A stretch of 64,000 nucleotides of DNA, taken from a virus. The position numbers were made by a program, and so were the translations under genes. Shown here piece after piece: positions 23,428 to 34,100 of this stretch (within the stretch, counting starts at the first letter, position 1; each line of letters begins with the position of its first letter). Location of the stretch: IMG/VR virus record IMGVR_UViG_3300031823_000004, positions 1-64,000 of that record. One strand, given 5' to 3'. The notes under the pieces are model-generated. The model was not told where the DNA came from and searched no databases. It saw nothing but the letters and a program-made list of their open reading frames with translations.

Positions 23428-24086
23428 CCGCGCCAGTCTATGTCGTAGGGCACAGCCTCGGCGCGTCCGCGGCTGGGCTCTATGCCGTCTCCCGGTGGCA
23501 GCGTAAGCTGCCGGTGGACGGCGTCTATCTGTTCGGCTGCCCGCGACCAGGCAACGCCGCGCTGAAGTCGAAAGCCCCACCATGCCTTTGGCGCAGCATC
23601 CGGAACTACTGCGGCCGATTTCCGGATTATGATTTGGTGACAGCGGTGCCGTTCGATGTCGAGCCAGAACTCGACTACGCGCAGATGGCGCCGTTTGAAG
23701 AAATCAATGAACCGCCCCTTTTGACAGACCCGTGGGGGCCGTTTCGCTTTCACCATTCGACGCTGTATCAGGCCGGGTGCCGCAAGCTGCCGCCTGATCC
23801 AACAAACCCAGCAGCAACGATCGTTGAAGCGATCGACGCGGTGCAGGATCTTTACGACCAGACTGGCGCGTGGGACTGGCGGCATCCGATGGACGGCCAG
23901 TACTGGTCGATGCGTAAGAATGCGGCTGGCGCCCGGCTTATGATCGCTCGCGGCAGCACGACTGGTATTGACTGGATCCATGACCTGGAAACCTGGCAGC
24001 AGTACTTTTACGGTGCGCGTGCGTCTGTGGGCTTCCTGAAAGATGTTCTGCCAGCCGAAGCCGAACTTGACGCTGCACTGGTATAA
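23424..24086 (+). CDS. Class 3 lipase-like alpha/beta hydrolase
   Basis: 220 residues from the ATG overlapping the protease stop. The nucleophile motif GHSLGAS (S11) lies almost at the N-terminus, followed by FGCPRPGN, a candidate Asp in RFPDYDLVTAVP (D70) and His in FRFHHS (110/111). These fit lipase class 3. The usual N-terminal strands before GHSLG are absent, so the fold is minimal. Coupled to the protease, it may degrade host envelope material or serve at entry or exit. Confidence 0.8.
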   Translation: MTAPVYVVGHSLGASAAGLYAVSRWQRKLPVDGVYLFGCPRPGNAALKSKAPPCLWRSIRNYCGRFPDYDLVTAVPFDVEPELDYAQMAPFEEINEPPLLTDPWGPFRFHHSTLYQAGCRKLPPDPTNPAATIVEAIDAVQDLYDQTGAWDWRHPMDGQYWSMRKNAAGARLMIARGSTTGIDWIHDLETWQQYFYGARASVGFLKDVLPAEAELDAALV

Positions 24087-24126
24087 GTGCGACAAGCCAC
24101 TCGTCTCCTGGAGGATCTGAAACGCT

Positions 24127-24555
24127 ATGTCGGATCGCCCTGATTTCGGTATTTTCGACCCGCGCATCGGTCAGATCCTGAACATCGTCCAGGGGATGCA
24201 GACCAGCTTAACCGCTCTCTCAACACAGGTGAAAGCCATGAGCACGACCGTCTCCACCGACATTGCCAATCTTTCGGCCAGCGTTGCAACCCTGTCCACC
24301 AACGTCGCCAATCTGGGCACCGCGGTGACCAATGAGACGTCGGTCATCGCCTCGGCGATCACCAGTCTTCAGGGCGTCGTCACCAGCGCCGGTGACACCC
24401 TGACGCCTGCCGACAAGACGACCTTGGAGTCTGCCATCGCAGCACTCGATACGGCAAACACGAACATCACCGCAGCGTCGACGTCGATCACGAATGAAGC
24501 TGGTAGCTTGAGTGCAGCCATGACGCCGCCAGCCGCACCGGCACCGTCGGCCTAA
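24127..24555 (+). CDS. Coiled-coil Thr/Ala/Ser-rich protein
   Basis: 142 residues with GGAGG upstream. Long heptad-like helix (LTALSTQVKAMSTTVSTDIA, repeated pattern) and Ala/Pro tail. Likely a multimeric structural or surface protein; no family recognised. Confidence 0.65.
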   Translation: MSDRPDFGIFDPRIGQILNIVQGMQTSLTALSTQVKAMSTTVSTDIANLSASVATLSTNVANLGTAVTNETSVIASAITSLQGVVTSAGDTLTPADKTTLESAIAALDTANTNITAASTSITNEAGSLSAAMTPPAAPAPSA

Positions 24556-24556
24556 A

Positions 24557-24775
24557 ATGACCGGGACAGAATCGCTTTACGTCGTAGAGCGGCGATCTGA
24601 CCCGACACGTACGGCTGGCGGCGGATGGGTGAAAGACAATCAAGGAACATGGTGGCGCGTCGTTGACGCCTTCGGCCCCTGCGGCACAGGCGACATACGC
24701 GCCACCATCGATGAAAACGGCCGGATGCAGCGGCAGTATCTATGCTTGGGCCATAAAACCGCTGTTGTTCCATAG
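24557..24775 (+). CDS. Small hypothetical protein
   Basis: 72 residues. Beta-type sequence with GGGWVKDNQGTWWRVVD. Its last 36 bases overlap the end of a convergent fibre-like gene. Unknown function. Confidence 0.55.
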   Translation: MTGTESLYVVERRSDPTRTAGGGWVKDNQGTWWRVVDAFGPCGTGDIRATIDENGRMQRQYLCLGHKTAVVP

Positions 24776-25408
24776 TTCAAGCGACCCGGCACCCGGGTTG
24801 CTAAGCGGCAGGTAGCCCGCACCGTAAATCAGCAAGTACGTTGGCGATATGTTCGCCAGGTACGTCGGCGGCGCAAGCGGGTTTGGCGTCACGCCCGGCA
24901 CGATGCCGATAAGCCCGCTTGCACCGCCAGCCCACCACACTGCACCCGGCCACAGACTGCCCGATGATGTCGGCAGGCCTGGATTGGTCGGCGCGACGAT
25001 AAACCCACCGCTGACCTGGAACGGCGGCCCGGGCGACGGCACAATCGACACGGCACCTGGCGGTATCTGGATAAGCAGACCGTTCTCAGTTACCAGGGCG
25101 GCCGACGCGAGCCCAGCGAACAGTGGATTGTGGTTCAGATCACTGATACCGAGGGACGTCAGCGTACCCCACGTCCCGGACACCGGCCCAAAAATGCATA
25201 GCGTGTTGCTAACGAGTGTACCCTCGTTGACCACGTCGAAGCTGATCGGCTGTGAATGGTAGTTCGCAAAGGATGGCGGCGTCGTCACCTCGTTTCCGGT
25301 GACCGCGGTTCCCAGATCGAGATATCCGTTAAGGCTGCCCATGAACCGCATGCTATCGGCACGCGGATCGCCGCCCCATGCCGTCCGCACGAAGGCGCGT
25401 GGTAGCAT
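24740..25408 (-). CDS. Tail-fibre-type protein (minus strand)
   Basis: 222 residues from ATG 25408; ATG 25348 or 25339 are alternatives. The reading SLNGYLDLGTAV...NYHSQPISFDVV, then IFGPVSGTWGTLTSLGISDL, then VTENGLLIQIPPGAVSI resembles the short phage fibre domain in which a small virion protein is described by strand-rich repeats. It is the only minus-strand gene in the plus-strand baseplate region and starts six bases from the divergent gene at 25415. Confidence 0.68.
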   Translation of the reverse strand: MLPRAFVRTAWGGDPRADSMRFMGSLNGYLDLGTAVTGNEVTTPPSFANYHSQPISFDVVNEGTLVSNTLCIFGPVSGTWGTLTSLGISDLNHNPLFAGLASAALVTENGLLIQIPPGAVSIVPSPGPPFQVSGGFIVAPTNPGLPTSSGSLWPGAVWWAGGASGLIGIVPGVTPNPLAPPTYLANISPTYLLIYGAGYLPLSNPGAGSLELWNNSGFMAQA

Positions 25409-25414
25409 CACTGC

Positions 25415-27172
25415 ATGGCAATCCCGGCGTGGTCCTGGCCTCCCTCGGGCGCGACTGCGCGCGGCACGACTCTCGTGCCCTTCGGCGCGGGCATGGCTGT
25501 ACCGGACTGGACAAAACCCGTCCTGTGGCCGTTCTCCCTGAACGTGTTCCGCTCTGCAATCGCTATCGGCAGCGGCAGCTACGGCTTCGGCTCCGCAGCC
25601 CCTGATACGTCGGGTGGCGTGTACGCCACCACATGGGACGGTACGGTTCAGCACGTTACGTCCGGCAGCGTCATCACGTCCGGCGTGCTGCCGTCCGGAC
25701 AGGTCTATGTCGGCACCGCCTATGCAGGTGGATCCGGCTTTGCCCTCGCCGCCACCGGCACAGTCTACGGCTCGGGCGGTGCCCTGGTAGGCACGTTCCC
25801 GCTCCCGGCGCGGCCCCTGGTATCGAGCGGCACCACCCTGATGGCGCCCATGCCGTCATCCGGCGTTGGGCTGATGAACGCGAGCAACGGTGCCACCGGC
25901 TTCATCGCGCTGCCCGGAGGCATGACGACGATCTCCTGTATCGCCGCGGCGTCCGGCGACCGGCTGGCGGTGGCCGGGTATTCCGTCGCGCCGTCGCTGT
26001 CCGGGATGGCTGCGGCCGCGCTCGATCCGCAGATCAACACGTCGATGCTCGCGGTCGGATCGGGCCACGCGCTCCTGTGGGGTGCACCAGGACCGTACGC
26101 CGACGCGTGGGCGCAGACCCAGTCGGTCACCGGGCTCGCGAACCTGACGGCCGTGGCCTGGCGCCCGGACGGCACACAGGCGCTGGCGTGCAGCCCAGCG
26201 TCAGGCGCCGTGCAGGTGTTGGCGTACACGGCAGGCGTGGTGTCGCTCGCCCAGACCCTGACGGTGTCCGGGGCGTGCTCCGTGACGGTCGCCGGCGATT
26301 CGACCGATGCCCTGGTGGCGATGTCCGGCCAGTCACAGGCAGTACCGCTGACCTATGCGGGCAGCACGTGGTCGTCGGGCACCGCAATCACAGGCCTGTC
26401 CGGGATCGTCGCGGTTGCGCCGTACGGCGCGTCCGGCGCCGCCGTGGCGATGTCGGGAGCGGTGCAGTACTACAACCTGACACCGCCCGGGGCGTGGGCG
26501 TTCAGCGCGTCCGCCGCGATCGGCTTTGTGCCGACCGTCATGGCGGTCGACCAGTTCAGCCAGGTCTATGTGGCGGGCAGCGGCGCGGTGGCCCTGGTGT
26601 CCGGCGCCGCAGTGGTCGCCAGCGGCACATGGGCAGGTGCCGCGCCGACGTCGATCATCGTGCAGCAGGGGCGCATCATACTGGCGATCCCCAGCGACAA
26701 CCTGCTGCGGATCTTCGGGTACTCGGCGTCCGGCACACTGTCGCAGCAGAACAGCGTCGCCCTGTCGCTGGGCGCCCGTGTCGGACTCGGCCTGTCGTAC
26801 ACCACGCTGTTTGTCATGGGCTCCGGCAGCACGCCGCTGTACGGCTTCTCCGGTTCACCGTACGCGCTGACACAACCTTTGTCCGGCTCGACAGCTTTGT
26901 GGACCGGCTCGGCTTGGGTAACTGGCGGGATGGGTGTTGGGCATATCCCATCGGCGATCGGGCTGGACGCATCCGGTGGAGTCTGGGTGGCGACGATACA
27001 GAACACCCTTTGGCACTTCACGTCCGGCGCGGTGCTGTCGTCGAGCGGGATTGTACAGCAGTTTTCCGGACAAGCGCAAACGTCACCAATATCTCCGTCT
27101 GCTATACTAACAACCACAAGCGGTGTTTTTGTCGCGACGAGCATTCCCGGCGTTATGGTTCAGGTGGCGTAG
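25415..27172 (+). CDS. Large virion protein with beta-propeller-like repeats
   Basis: 585 residues rich in Gly, Ala, Ser, Val and Thr. Regular short strands with repeating patterns (GVGLMNASNG, AAPYGASGAAVAMSGAV, VQVLAYTAGVVSLAQTL) suggest a propeller or beta-helix. No enzymatic motif. The position before baseplate genes suggests a tail or baseplate-associated surface protein. Start codon chosen as the only ATG near the divergent neighbour. Confidence 0.7.
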   Translation: MAIPAWSWPPSGATARGTTLVPFGAGMAVPDWTKPVLWPFSLNVFRSAIAIGSGSYGFGSAAPDTSGGVYATTWDGTVQHVTSGSVITSGVLPSGQVYVGTAYAGGSGFALAATGTVYGSGGALVGTFPLPARPLVSSGTTLMAPMPSSGVGLMNASNGATGFIALPGGMTTISCIAAASGDRLAVAGYSVAPSLSGMAAAALDPQINTSMLAVGSGHALLWGAPGPYADAWAQTQSVTGLANLTAVAWRPDGTQALACSPASGAVQVLAYTAGVVSLAQTLTVSGACSVTVAGDSTDALVAMSGQSQAVPLTYAGSTWSSGTAITGLSGIVAVAPYGASGAAVAMSGAVQYYNLTPPGAWAFSASAAIGFVPTVMAVDQFSQVYVAGSGAVALVSGAAVVASGTWAGAAPTSIIVQQGRIILAIPSDNLLRIFGYSASGTLSQQNSVALSLGARVGLGLSYTTLFVMGSGSTPLYGFSGSPYALTQPLSGSTALWTGSAWVTGGMGVGHIPSAIGLDASGGVWVATIQNTLWHFTSGAVLSSSGIVQQFSGQAQTSPISPSAILTTTSGVFVATSIPGVMVQVA

Positions 27173-27173
27173 C

Positions 27174-27833
27174 ATGGGTCAGATGTTCCGCACACTGCCG
27201 GTCGGTCTTGGGTCCATTCCGGCCTTGTATCAACTGTCAATAAGGAGTCCCGGTCAGGTTTATAGTGAGATATCCACATACACGTTCCCGATCACGCCGT
27301 CGCAGTTGCGCATGGACTACTCGTCGCTTTCGTCGTTCACCGACACACAGGGTCCGGTCATCAGCCGCGGTGTGACGCGGGTGATGGACGTTTACGGTCT
27401 CGCGCCGCCGGTCTACACGCTTGAAGGCACGACGGGATATGACCGTCACATGAGCGATGGGTTTTTGCTGAACGGCGTGCAGTCGATGCAACTGCTTCAG
27501 CAGTTCCTGGCACAGTATGCCGTGCTGAACCAAGGACAGCGCGCAGCAGGCAACCCGCAACTCTACACGCTGGAATTTTATGACTATTACATGAACCAGT
27601 ACTGGGTTGTGGAACCGGTCGGCCCGCAGGTGTTCAGGCAGGCAAACGATCGTCCGACCCTGATCTACTATCGCTTTCGGTGGGCTGCGGTCTACCCCGC
27701 TGGTGTTCCCGTGCTTGGCGAGATAGACGCATTGATGAACCTGATCGCTACACCAGCCCAGCAAGCAGCGATCAATGCTGCTTCGACGCTGGGGGCGCTC
27801 CTCACTGCATACAGTCCTGGAGGCGTGATATGA
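27174..27833 (+). CDS. Baseplate-associated structural protein
   Basis: 219 residues from ATG 27174, one base after the previous stop. ISTYTFPITPSQLRMDY and the aromatic-rich LEFYDYYMNQYWVVEPVGPQ resemble small baseplate proteins of contractile tails. Directly upstream of the gp25-like and J-like genes and coupled to the first by ATGA. No exact family named. Confidence 0.7.
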   Translation: MGQMFRTLPVGLGSIPALYQLSIRSPGQVYSEISTYTFPITPSQLRMDYSSLSSFTDTQGPVISRGVTRVMDVYGLAPPVYTLEGTTGYDRHMSDGFLLNGVQSMQLLQQFLAQYAVLNQGQRAAGNPQLYTLEFYDYYMNQYWVVEPVGPQVFRQANDRPTLIYYRFRWAAVYPAGVPVLGEIDALMNLIATPAQQAAINAASTLGALLTAYSPGGVI

Positions 27834-29266
27834 GCGGCGGTTACGAACAACCGTTTGCAGGCTACCCTGGCCAGGTATTCTCGACCTGCTACCAAGCCGC
27901 CACGTGGCTTGCCAATCTGCTGGCCAGCGGTTCAGCGCCTGCCGCAACCGCGGCGCAAGGCGCCCTGTCGTGTTTCCAGACTTTTATGAACGGCGCCGAT
28001 GCAGTGGCACTGTGGACAACCGCCAATGCACTTGCCCAGGAGACGATCAATCTCGCCGCCGTACAGGCGCTGCCGCTTGACCTGGATCCCGTCACGCAAA
28101 CTTATTTCACGGCGCGCGTGGCCTCGGTAGCAGCAGCGGCCAGCGGACTCCTGGCACTGCCGCCGACAGCCAACCCGTTCAACGCAATCGCGTACCTCGG
28201 CGCCGGGCAGCCTGCTATTGCCGATACCGGCTATCTCGAATGGTGCATGGGGTTCCAGGCCGAGACACCGCCGTCCGGACTTACGAGCGCGACCTTGACC
28301 ACCTACGCCAGCGGCACCGCAACAGCGTGGCTGACGATAACGAATGCAGTTCAGGTCGTGCAGGGCGCTACCCTGACCAACGCCTATGACGCCGCCGCCC
28401 GGCAGTTCCGCGTAGCGTCGACCGTGTCGAGTGGGCTGGCGGCACTGACGGCGTCCGGGTTCGCCCAGACGAACACGCTGGCACTCTGGAACGGCGTTGT
28501 CGCGATGCCGTCCCTACTGCTCGACGCCGCTTCGCTGATGTCAGCGCCAGCCTCGATCGCCAATCAGCAGGCGGCCGTCATCCGGTTCAAGCTGCGCAGC
28601 TTGGCCATCCAGGTCGCCTATTTCCTGCTGTCGCTGCGCGGCCAGGGCACCGGTAACGTGACGACCGCGGCGCTGCGGCAGAATGAGACGCTGATGGACC
28701 TGGCGGCCCGCGCCGCCGGCGGCTATGCGGCGTGGTCCAGCATCGCGTCGCTGAACGACGTGCAGCCGCCCTTCCCGGGTCCGGCGAACCAAGCCCTGGC
28801 GTCGTCCGGCACGCCGCTGTTGCTCCCTGGCAGCGTCGTGCCGCCCGCCGGTGCCACGCCGCCAACCTATGCGGCGAACGTACTCGGGGTGGACTACGAT
28901 TTCGGGCCCATCAATGGACCGCAACCCGCGTGGCTTGGCGATATCCAGCTTATCGCCGGTTACACGAACTATGCCCGGGCGCTGGGACGGCGGCTGCAAA
29001 CCCCGCTCGGCACGCTGATCTATCATCCGGGCTACGGCAGCCGGATCCCGTACGAGATCGGCGCCGTGCAGGGGGTCGATGAGGCCTCCCGACTTGCAGC
29101 GTTCGGCGCTGCGGCATTAGCCGCCGATCCTCGTACGGCTAACGTGCTGTCTGCGGTGGCGACAGCGCAACCGGGGCGATTGGCGACATTCTCGGGCGCC
29201 GTTCTGCCGATCGGTCCGGGCGCTGTTCCTGTCGGCGTAAACCAGGTGATTTCACCCCTGCCATAG
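27830..29266 (+). CDS. Baseplate wedge protein with gp25-like C-terminus
   Basis: 478 residues from the ATGA overlap. An Ala/Leu-rich helical body is followed by a C-terminal segment GTLIYHPGYGSRIPYEIG, the signature of gp25/XkdS-like baseplate wedge components that contact the sheath. The large N-terminal addition is unusual compared with the roughly 130-residue gp25. The next gene is the baseplate J protein, the expected neighbour. Confidence 0.78.
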   Translation: MSGGYEQPFAGYPGQVFSTCYQAATWLANLLASGSAPAATAAQGALSCFQTFMNGADAVALWTTANALAQETINLAAVQALPLDLDPVTQTYFTARVASVAAAASGLLALPPTANPFNAIAYLGAGQPAIADTGYLEWCMGFQAETPPSGLTSATLTTYASGTATAWLTITNAVQVVQGATLTNAYDAAARQFRVASTVSSGLAALTASGFAQTNTLALWNGVVAMPSLLLDAASLMSAPASIANQQAAVIRFKLRSLAIQVAYFLLSLRGQGTGNVTTAALRQNETLMDLAARAAGGYAAWSSIASLNDVQPPFPGPANQALASSGTPLLLPGSVVPPAGATPPTYAANVLGVDYDFGPINGPQPAWLGDIQLIAGYTNYARALGRRLQTPLGTLIYHPGYGSRIPYEIGAVQGVDEASRLAAFGAAALAADPRTANVLSAVATAQPGRLATFSGAVLPIGPGAVPVGVNQVISPLP

Positions 29267-29275
29267 AGACCCCGC

Positions 29276-30484
29276 ATGTCCGGTGCCCTGACCCCAACCG
29301 TCGCCGCCACGCCCACCACGGTCCAGATAACCGCCAACATGATCGCGTTGATGGCGGGCATGACCGGGACGTTGACGGATTACAACGAAGGCTCGCAAGT
29401 ACGCACGCTCAATGAATCGCTTGGGTCCGTGGTCGAGGTGCAGTCCGTCTCCGATCTGGCCCTGGCGTTCCAGGCGCTGGCCTACGGCGCTATGTCGCTG
29501 TTTGGGGTCACACCCTCGATCGCTTTACCGGCAACCGGCACCGTGGTGTTCGCCACGTCCTTCCCGGTCGCCACAGCGCTCCCCACCACGCAGGCAGTAC
29601 CGATCCCAAGCGGCACCCTGGTGCAGACGCCGGGCGGCGTGCAATTCGCCACCACGGCGACGACTACCCTGGCGTCCGGCACAGCCAGTGTGACAGCAGG
29701 CGTCATTGCGACTGTCGCAGGAAGCGCTGGGAACGTACCGGCGTCCGGAATAGCCGGAACACCCCTTACCGGCCTCGGCTACCCGCTGTTCGTCAGCAAT
29801 GGTGTCGCCACGGCGGGCGGCGCCGATCCCGGCACCCAGTCGACCGCGTTGGCCGAGTTCACCGCCCGGCAGGCCTCTCTTGGGCTGTCGTCACCGGTTG
29901 CCGTTGCGAACTCCCCGGTCGGCGTCACGGCCAGCGGCACCGGCGAGATCGTCGCTTTTGCCGCGTGCTATGAGCCGTTTCTGTATGCCGGTAGCGGCGC
30001 GGCGTCCGGCATCGCAGGGTATGTGGTGTACATCGACAACGGCAACGGCAACGCCAGCCCATCGCTGGTCGCAGCGGTCCAGGCGTGGATCAGTGGCAAC
30101 TACATCGCCAATCAGTCCGGTTTCAGGCCGGTCGGTGTGCCGTACCAGGTGCTCGCCGCCGCACCGGTCTACGCTTCGGTTATCGTCTCCGGCACATTGA
30201 TCCCAGGCCTGCTGACGGCAAGCAACCTTACAGCAGCCGTCACCAGCGGCGTCACGAACTACTTCAACACCCTTGGGATATCGGCGCCGATGCCCGGCAC
30301 GTCCGGCATCAACAGCGCTGGCCAGCCACAGATAGCGGGCCGTGTGGCCGATGCTGGGCTCGGCGCATTCAGCAGCCTGTCGGTCAGCCTGTACTATTCG
30401 GGTTCCAGCACACCTGTGCCGGTCGTCAGTGGCGGGATTGGCACGCGTGTCATCCTGTCTTCGCTGTCCGTGACGGTGGGGTAA
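29276..30484 (+). CDS. Baseplate J-like protein
   Basis: 402 residues. The N-terminal DYNEGSQVRTLNESLGSVVEV, central strands with IPSGTLVQTPGGVQFATT, and GYVVYIDNGNGNASPSLVAAVQAWI are characteristic of baseplate_J proteins (gp6/gpJ), which link wedges around the baseplate. Ten bases separate it from the gp25-like gene and two from the next one, so an operon is clear. Confidence 0.92.
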   Translation: MSGALTPTVAATPTTVQITANMIALMAGMTGTLTDYNEGSQVRTLNESLGSVVEVQSVSDLALAFQALAYGAMSLFGVTPSIALPATGTVVFATSFPVATALPTTQAVPIPSGTLVQTPGGVQFATTATTTLASGTASVTAGVIATVAGSAGNVPASGIAGTPLTGLGYPLFVSNGVATAGGADPGTQSTALAEFTARQASLGLSSPVAVANSPVGVTASGTGEIVAFAACYEPFLYAGSGAASGIAGYVVYIDNGNGNASPSLVAAVQAWISGNYIANQSGFRPVGVPYQVLAAAPVYASVIVSGTLIPGLLTASNLTAAVTSGVTNYFNTLGISAPMPGTSGINSAGQPQIAGRVADAGLGAFSSLSVSLYYSGSSTPVPVVSGGIGTRVILSSLSVTVG

Positions 30485-30486
30485 GC

Positions 30487-31110
30487 ATGAATTTCCAGGC
30501 CGTCATCGCGCAACTGACCGACCTTCCGGCGACGTTCCAGCCGCCGGGCAATCCTTACGCGCAGTTCATAAACGCGCTGGCGTCCGCGGAATCGCTGTTC
30601 ACCTCTGGTGCTGATGCCACGATGGCGCAGGCAGTGTCTTTCAGCGGTGCGATAGACGGATGGATCGACGTCTGGGGACTGCTTTTCGAGGTACCGCGCA
30701 ATCAGGGTGAAGGGAACATTCCCTACGCGACCCGCATCGCTGAAACAGTGCTGGCATGGGTCGGTACCCTGCCAGCAATCCAGATGTGGATCGCACTGTT
30801 TGCACCCGGCGGTTCCGTAGTCGAGAACGCTTCCGGGCTCGGCTACGCCATAACTCTACCTGCCACCATGACACTGCCGCAGGTCATCACGTTTCTCGTG
30901 TCGCTTGGCCGGATTCGCCCGGCCGGTGTGCCGTTTTCGGTGCAGCAAACCGGCACTGGACTGTACCTTGGTGCAGAAGCATTCCTTGGCGCTGGTGCGA
31001 CGATCGGCTCTTATCTCGTCAATACCGGCACCGCGCCAACATCGCTGCTGAACGCCACGACATGCAACGCGCAACCCCTAATTCCGGATCTGTTCCTTGT
31101 CGCAGATTAA
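30487..31110 (+). CDS. Tail protein following J (gpI-like position)
   Basis: 207 residues. Order J followed by a roughly 200-residue protein with an N-terminal region of helices (INALASAESLFTSGADATM, WIDVWGLLFEVPRNQGEGNI) corresponds to the tail protein I position in P2-type baseplates. Its 3' end overlaps the fibre gene by 14 bases. Confidence 0.72.
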   Translation: MNFQAVIAQLTDLPATFQPPGNPYAQFINALASAESLFTSGADATMAQAVSFSGAIDGWIDVWGLLFEVPRNQGEGNIPYATRIAETVLAWVGTLPAIQMWIALFAPGGSVVENASGLGYAITLPATMTLPQVITFLVSLGRIRPAGVPFSVQQTGTGLYLGAEAFLGAGATIGSYLVNTGTAPTSLLNATTCNAQPLIPDLFLVAD

Positions 31111-34100
31111 CCTCGGACAGCAAGGCTATCTTCTGGCATCCGGTCCTCACGGGACCTGGCCACCCATAACGTCGCCTGGATCGCGGCGCCATCCACCACC
31201 GTATGTGCCGCCACCGCCACCACCGATAACCATTCAGTCGGTCACGCTGTCGAACGCGTCTTTTGTCAGCGGCACAAGCAACGCCACAGTCGGCACCATA
31301 AACGTGGCGATGAATATCGGTTCGTTTACCGGATCACTGTCGCTGTCCGGCACGAACGCGTCAAGTTTCCAGATTGTCGGAAACACACTGGAGACTGTCG
31401 GCAGCCTGTCTGCCGGAACGTACTCGATCGTCATCACCGCCACGCAAGGCAGCGCGGTAAACTCGCCTGTCTCTACATCGCCACTGACCATTACAGGCAG
31501 CGCGGCTGCGCCAGCTTTCTCGTCCATCACGCTGTCAAACAACACGTTCATCGACACCACGGCGAACGCGACCGTCGGCACCATAGCGGTGACGATGACC
31601 AATGGCGCATTCAGCGGAACTCTGGCGGTCGGCGGCACGAATGCAGCCGATTTCCAGATAGTCGGCACAACTCTGGAAACCATCGGCACCCTTGCCGGCG
31701 GAACGTACTCGATCGTCATTACCGGCACGCAGGCCGGTGCGTCGAACTCGCCGTTTTCCACGTCACCGCTGACGATCACCGGTGCTGCGGCGCCGCCACC
31801 ACCGCTGTCGTTCCAGTCCATCACGCTGTCAAACAACACGTTCGTCGACACCGTGAACAACGCGACGGTCGGCACGATCTCTGTGGTGATGAATGGTGGC
31901 ACGTTCAGCGGCACGCTGTCGCTGTCGGGCACGAACGCGTCCAGCTTCCGCATCGTCGGAACCACCCTGCAAACCTTCGGCGTTCTCCCCGCCGGAACGT
32001 ACTCGGTCATCATCACCGGCACGCAATCCGGCGCGTCCAATTCGCCGTTCTCCACCCTGGCCCAGACGATCACCGGCAGCGCGGCCGCGGCCGCGGCTAC
32101 GACGTGGAACCCGTCTGACCAGTCCGGCATGACGCTGTCCAACGGCAACCTGACGGCGACAACGAACAGCGCGGCGCAGGCTGGCGTTCGCTCGACGTCC
32201 GCCATGCCAGGCGTGCCAAGCTATTTCGAAATCACCCTGACAACCTCTGGCTCCAGTGAAGTCGTCGGTATCGCGGACTCCTCGTGGGTGGAGACAGCCG
32301 CTGCCGGGCTGGGCGGCGACAACAATGGCATAGGCCTGCTGGAAACCGGTGCGGTCCATCTGAACAACGTCGCGGTCGGGTCCGCCATGCCAGCCTGGAC
32401 CGCAGCAACGGTGCTGGGCGTCGCTGTCAACCCCACCACGAAAAAGATATTCTTCACCTATAACGGAACCACATGGGATGCCACCGGATCCGGCGACAAC
32501 CCAGCGACGAATACCGGCGGCTATTCGTGGGCCACTGCGGTGTCCGGATCCTATTTCATCGCCTTCGGTGCGCTGGGCTCCTCCGTGACCAGCGGTGTGT
32601 CGGGCAGTCAGAACAGCGGTGCGTCACAGCCCGTCGTAAGCGGCCCGGCGACCGCGACAGTCGGTGTCAGCACCACGCTGGCGATTACCGGGCTGACCCT
32701 TTCCGACACCAATCAGCCGCTGGGCGGCACCTGTGCATTGAATGTGGACTGCACGTCCGGCATCTGCACGCTGAACACAGTGGTCACGGGCGGATCGGCT
32801 ACCGGCAACGGTACCAACTCAATATCGGTATCGGATACCTTCCCCAACTGCCAAACCGACATCGCGTCGCTGACCTATACCGCGTCATCGTCTACCGGCA
32901 CTGATTCTATTTTCGTGCAGTTGTGGGACCAGCTAGGCCTGAACAATTCGATCAATATCGCGGTCACCATAGAAGCAGGCAGCGTCGGCATCAAAGTGCT
33001 GAATGCTGGCGAACAGACGTTTGCCTACACGGTTCCATCCGGCTATACGGCGTGGGATAGCTTCGCCCCAGCACCGCCGACCAATCTGACCGGCGCAGCA
33101 GGCAGCACGTCAGTTGCACTTACCTGGACAGCATCTGCTGTCGGCACTGCACCGCTCACATACACGGTGCAGAACAGGATTACCGGCAGTTCCACTTGGG
33201 CCAACGTCGTAACTGGGCTGACCACAGAATCGTATAACGTCACCGGTCTGACGACCCGCACCTCGTACGATTTCCAGGTGATCGCCGTCAACGCGCTTGG
33301 CAACGCTGTCACGCCTTTTATCACCGTTGCCACGACAGCCGCAGGCAATGTCGTCGGCGACGCAACCGGCACACAGGCTGGCCGCATTGCCGATTTCCTG
33401 GAAACCATCGGCGTCAACGGGTTCTTTAACAATCAGGACGGCGCCATCGGTTACAACGATTATCCCAACACGCCGACCAACGCCCAGATAGCTGCGGGCT
33501 ATGTGACCGGGTTGCAGTACCTCACGGCCAATACCGGCATGGGATTGACCTGCCGCATCTACACAGACGGCACCAGTACGACGACCGAGAACGACCAGGT
33601 CAACATCTGCACCATCATCCAGGCGTCCATGCCGAATGTCAGGTGGACGTCGTGCTGGAGTTGGACCAACGCCGCCACACAGGCTGTCGTCAGCGGGCTC
33701 ATATCCGCAGGCATCCTGGCTTTTGCTGAAGGCGTGAACGAGCCCAATCCCGGCGGCAACACGAACGAGCCGGTTGCCGACTGCCTCACGCAGCAAGCGT
33801 TTGTCTGGAGCACCTGGAACGCAACCCAGCCGGTCGCCGCTCCATCGTGCGTCGATAACGGATCGAACACCTATGCGGCCGACTACTATGGCAGCAACCT
33901 GTCGACAGTGGCGGGTGAATGCACACTATGGAACGGCCACAACTATCCGAACGGCGGCGCACCGTCCAACGACATCTACCGCCGCACCCTGATGATCGGC
34001 TCGAATATCGGCTTCCCTGCCAACGGCGTGGTCACCGAGTTTCATCCGCTGCTGTACAACACCTCGGCGGCACAGTCTGCGGGTGAGACCATCAGCGGCT

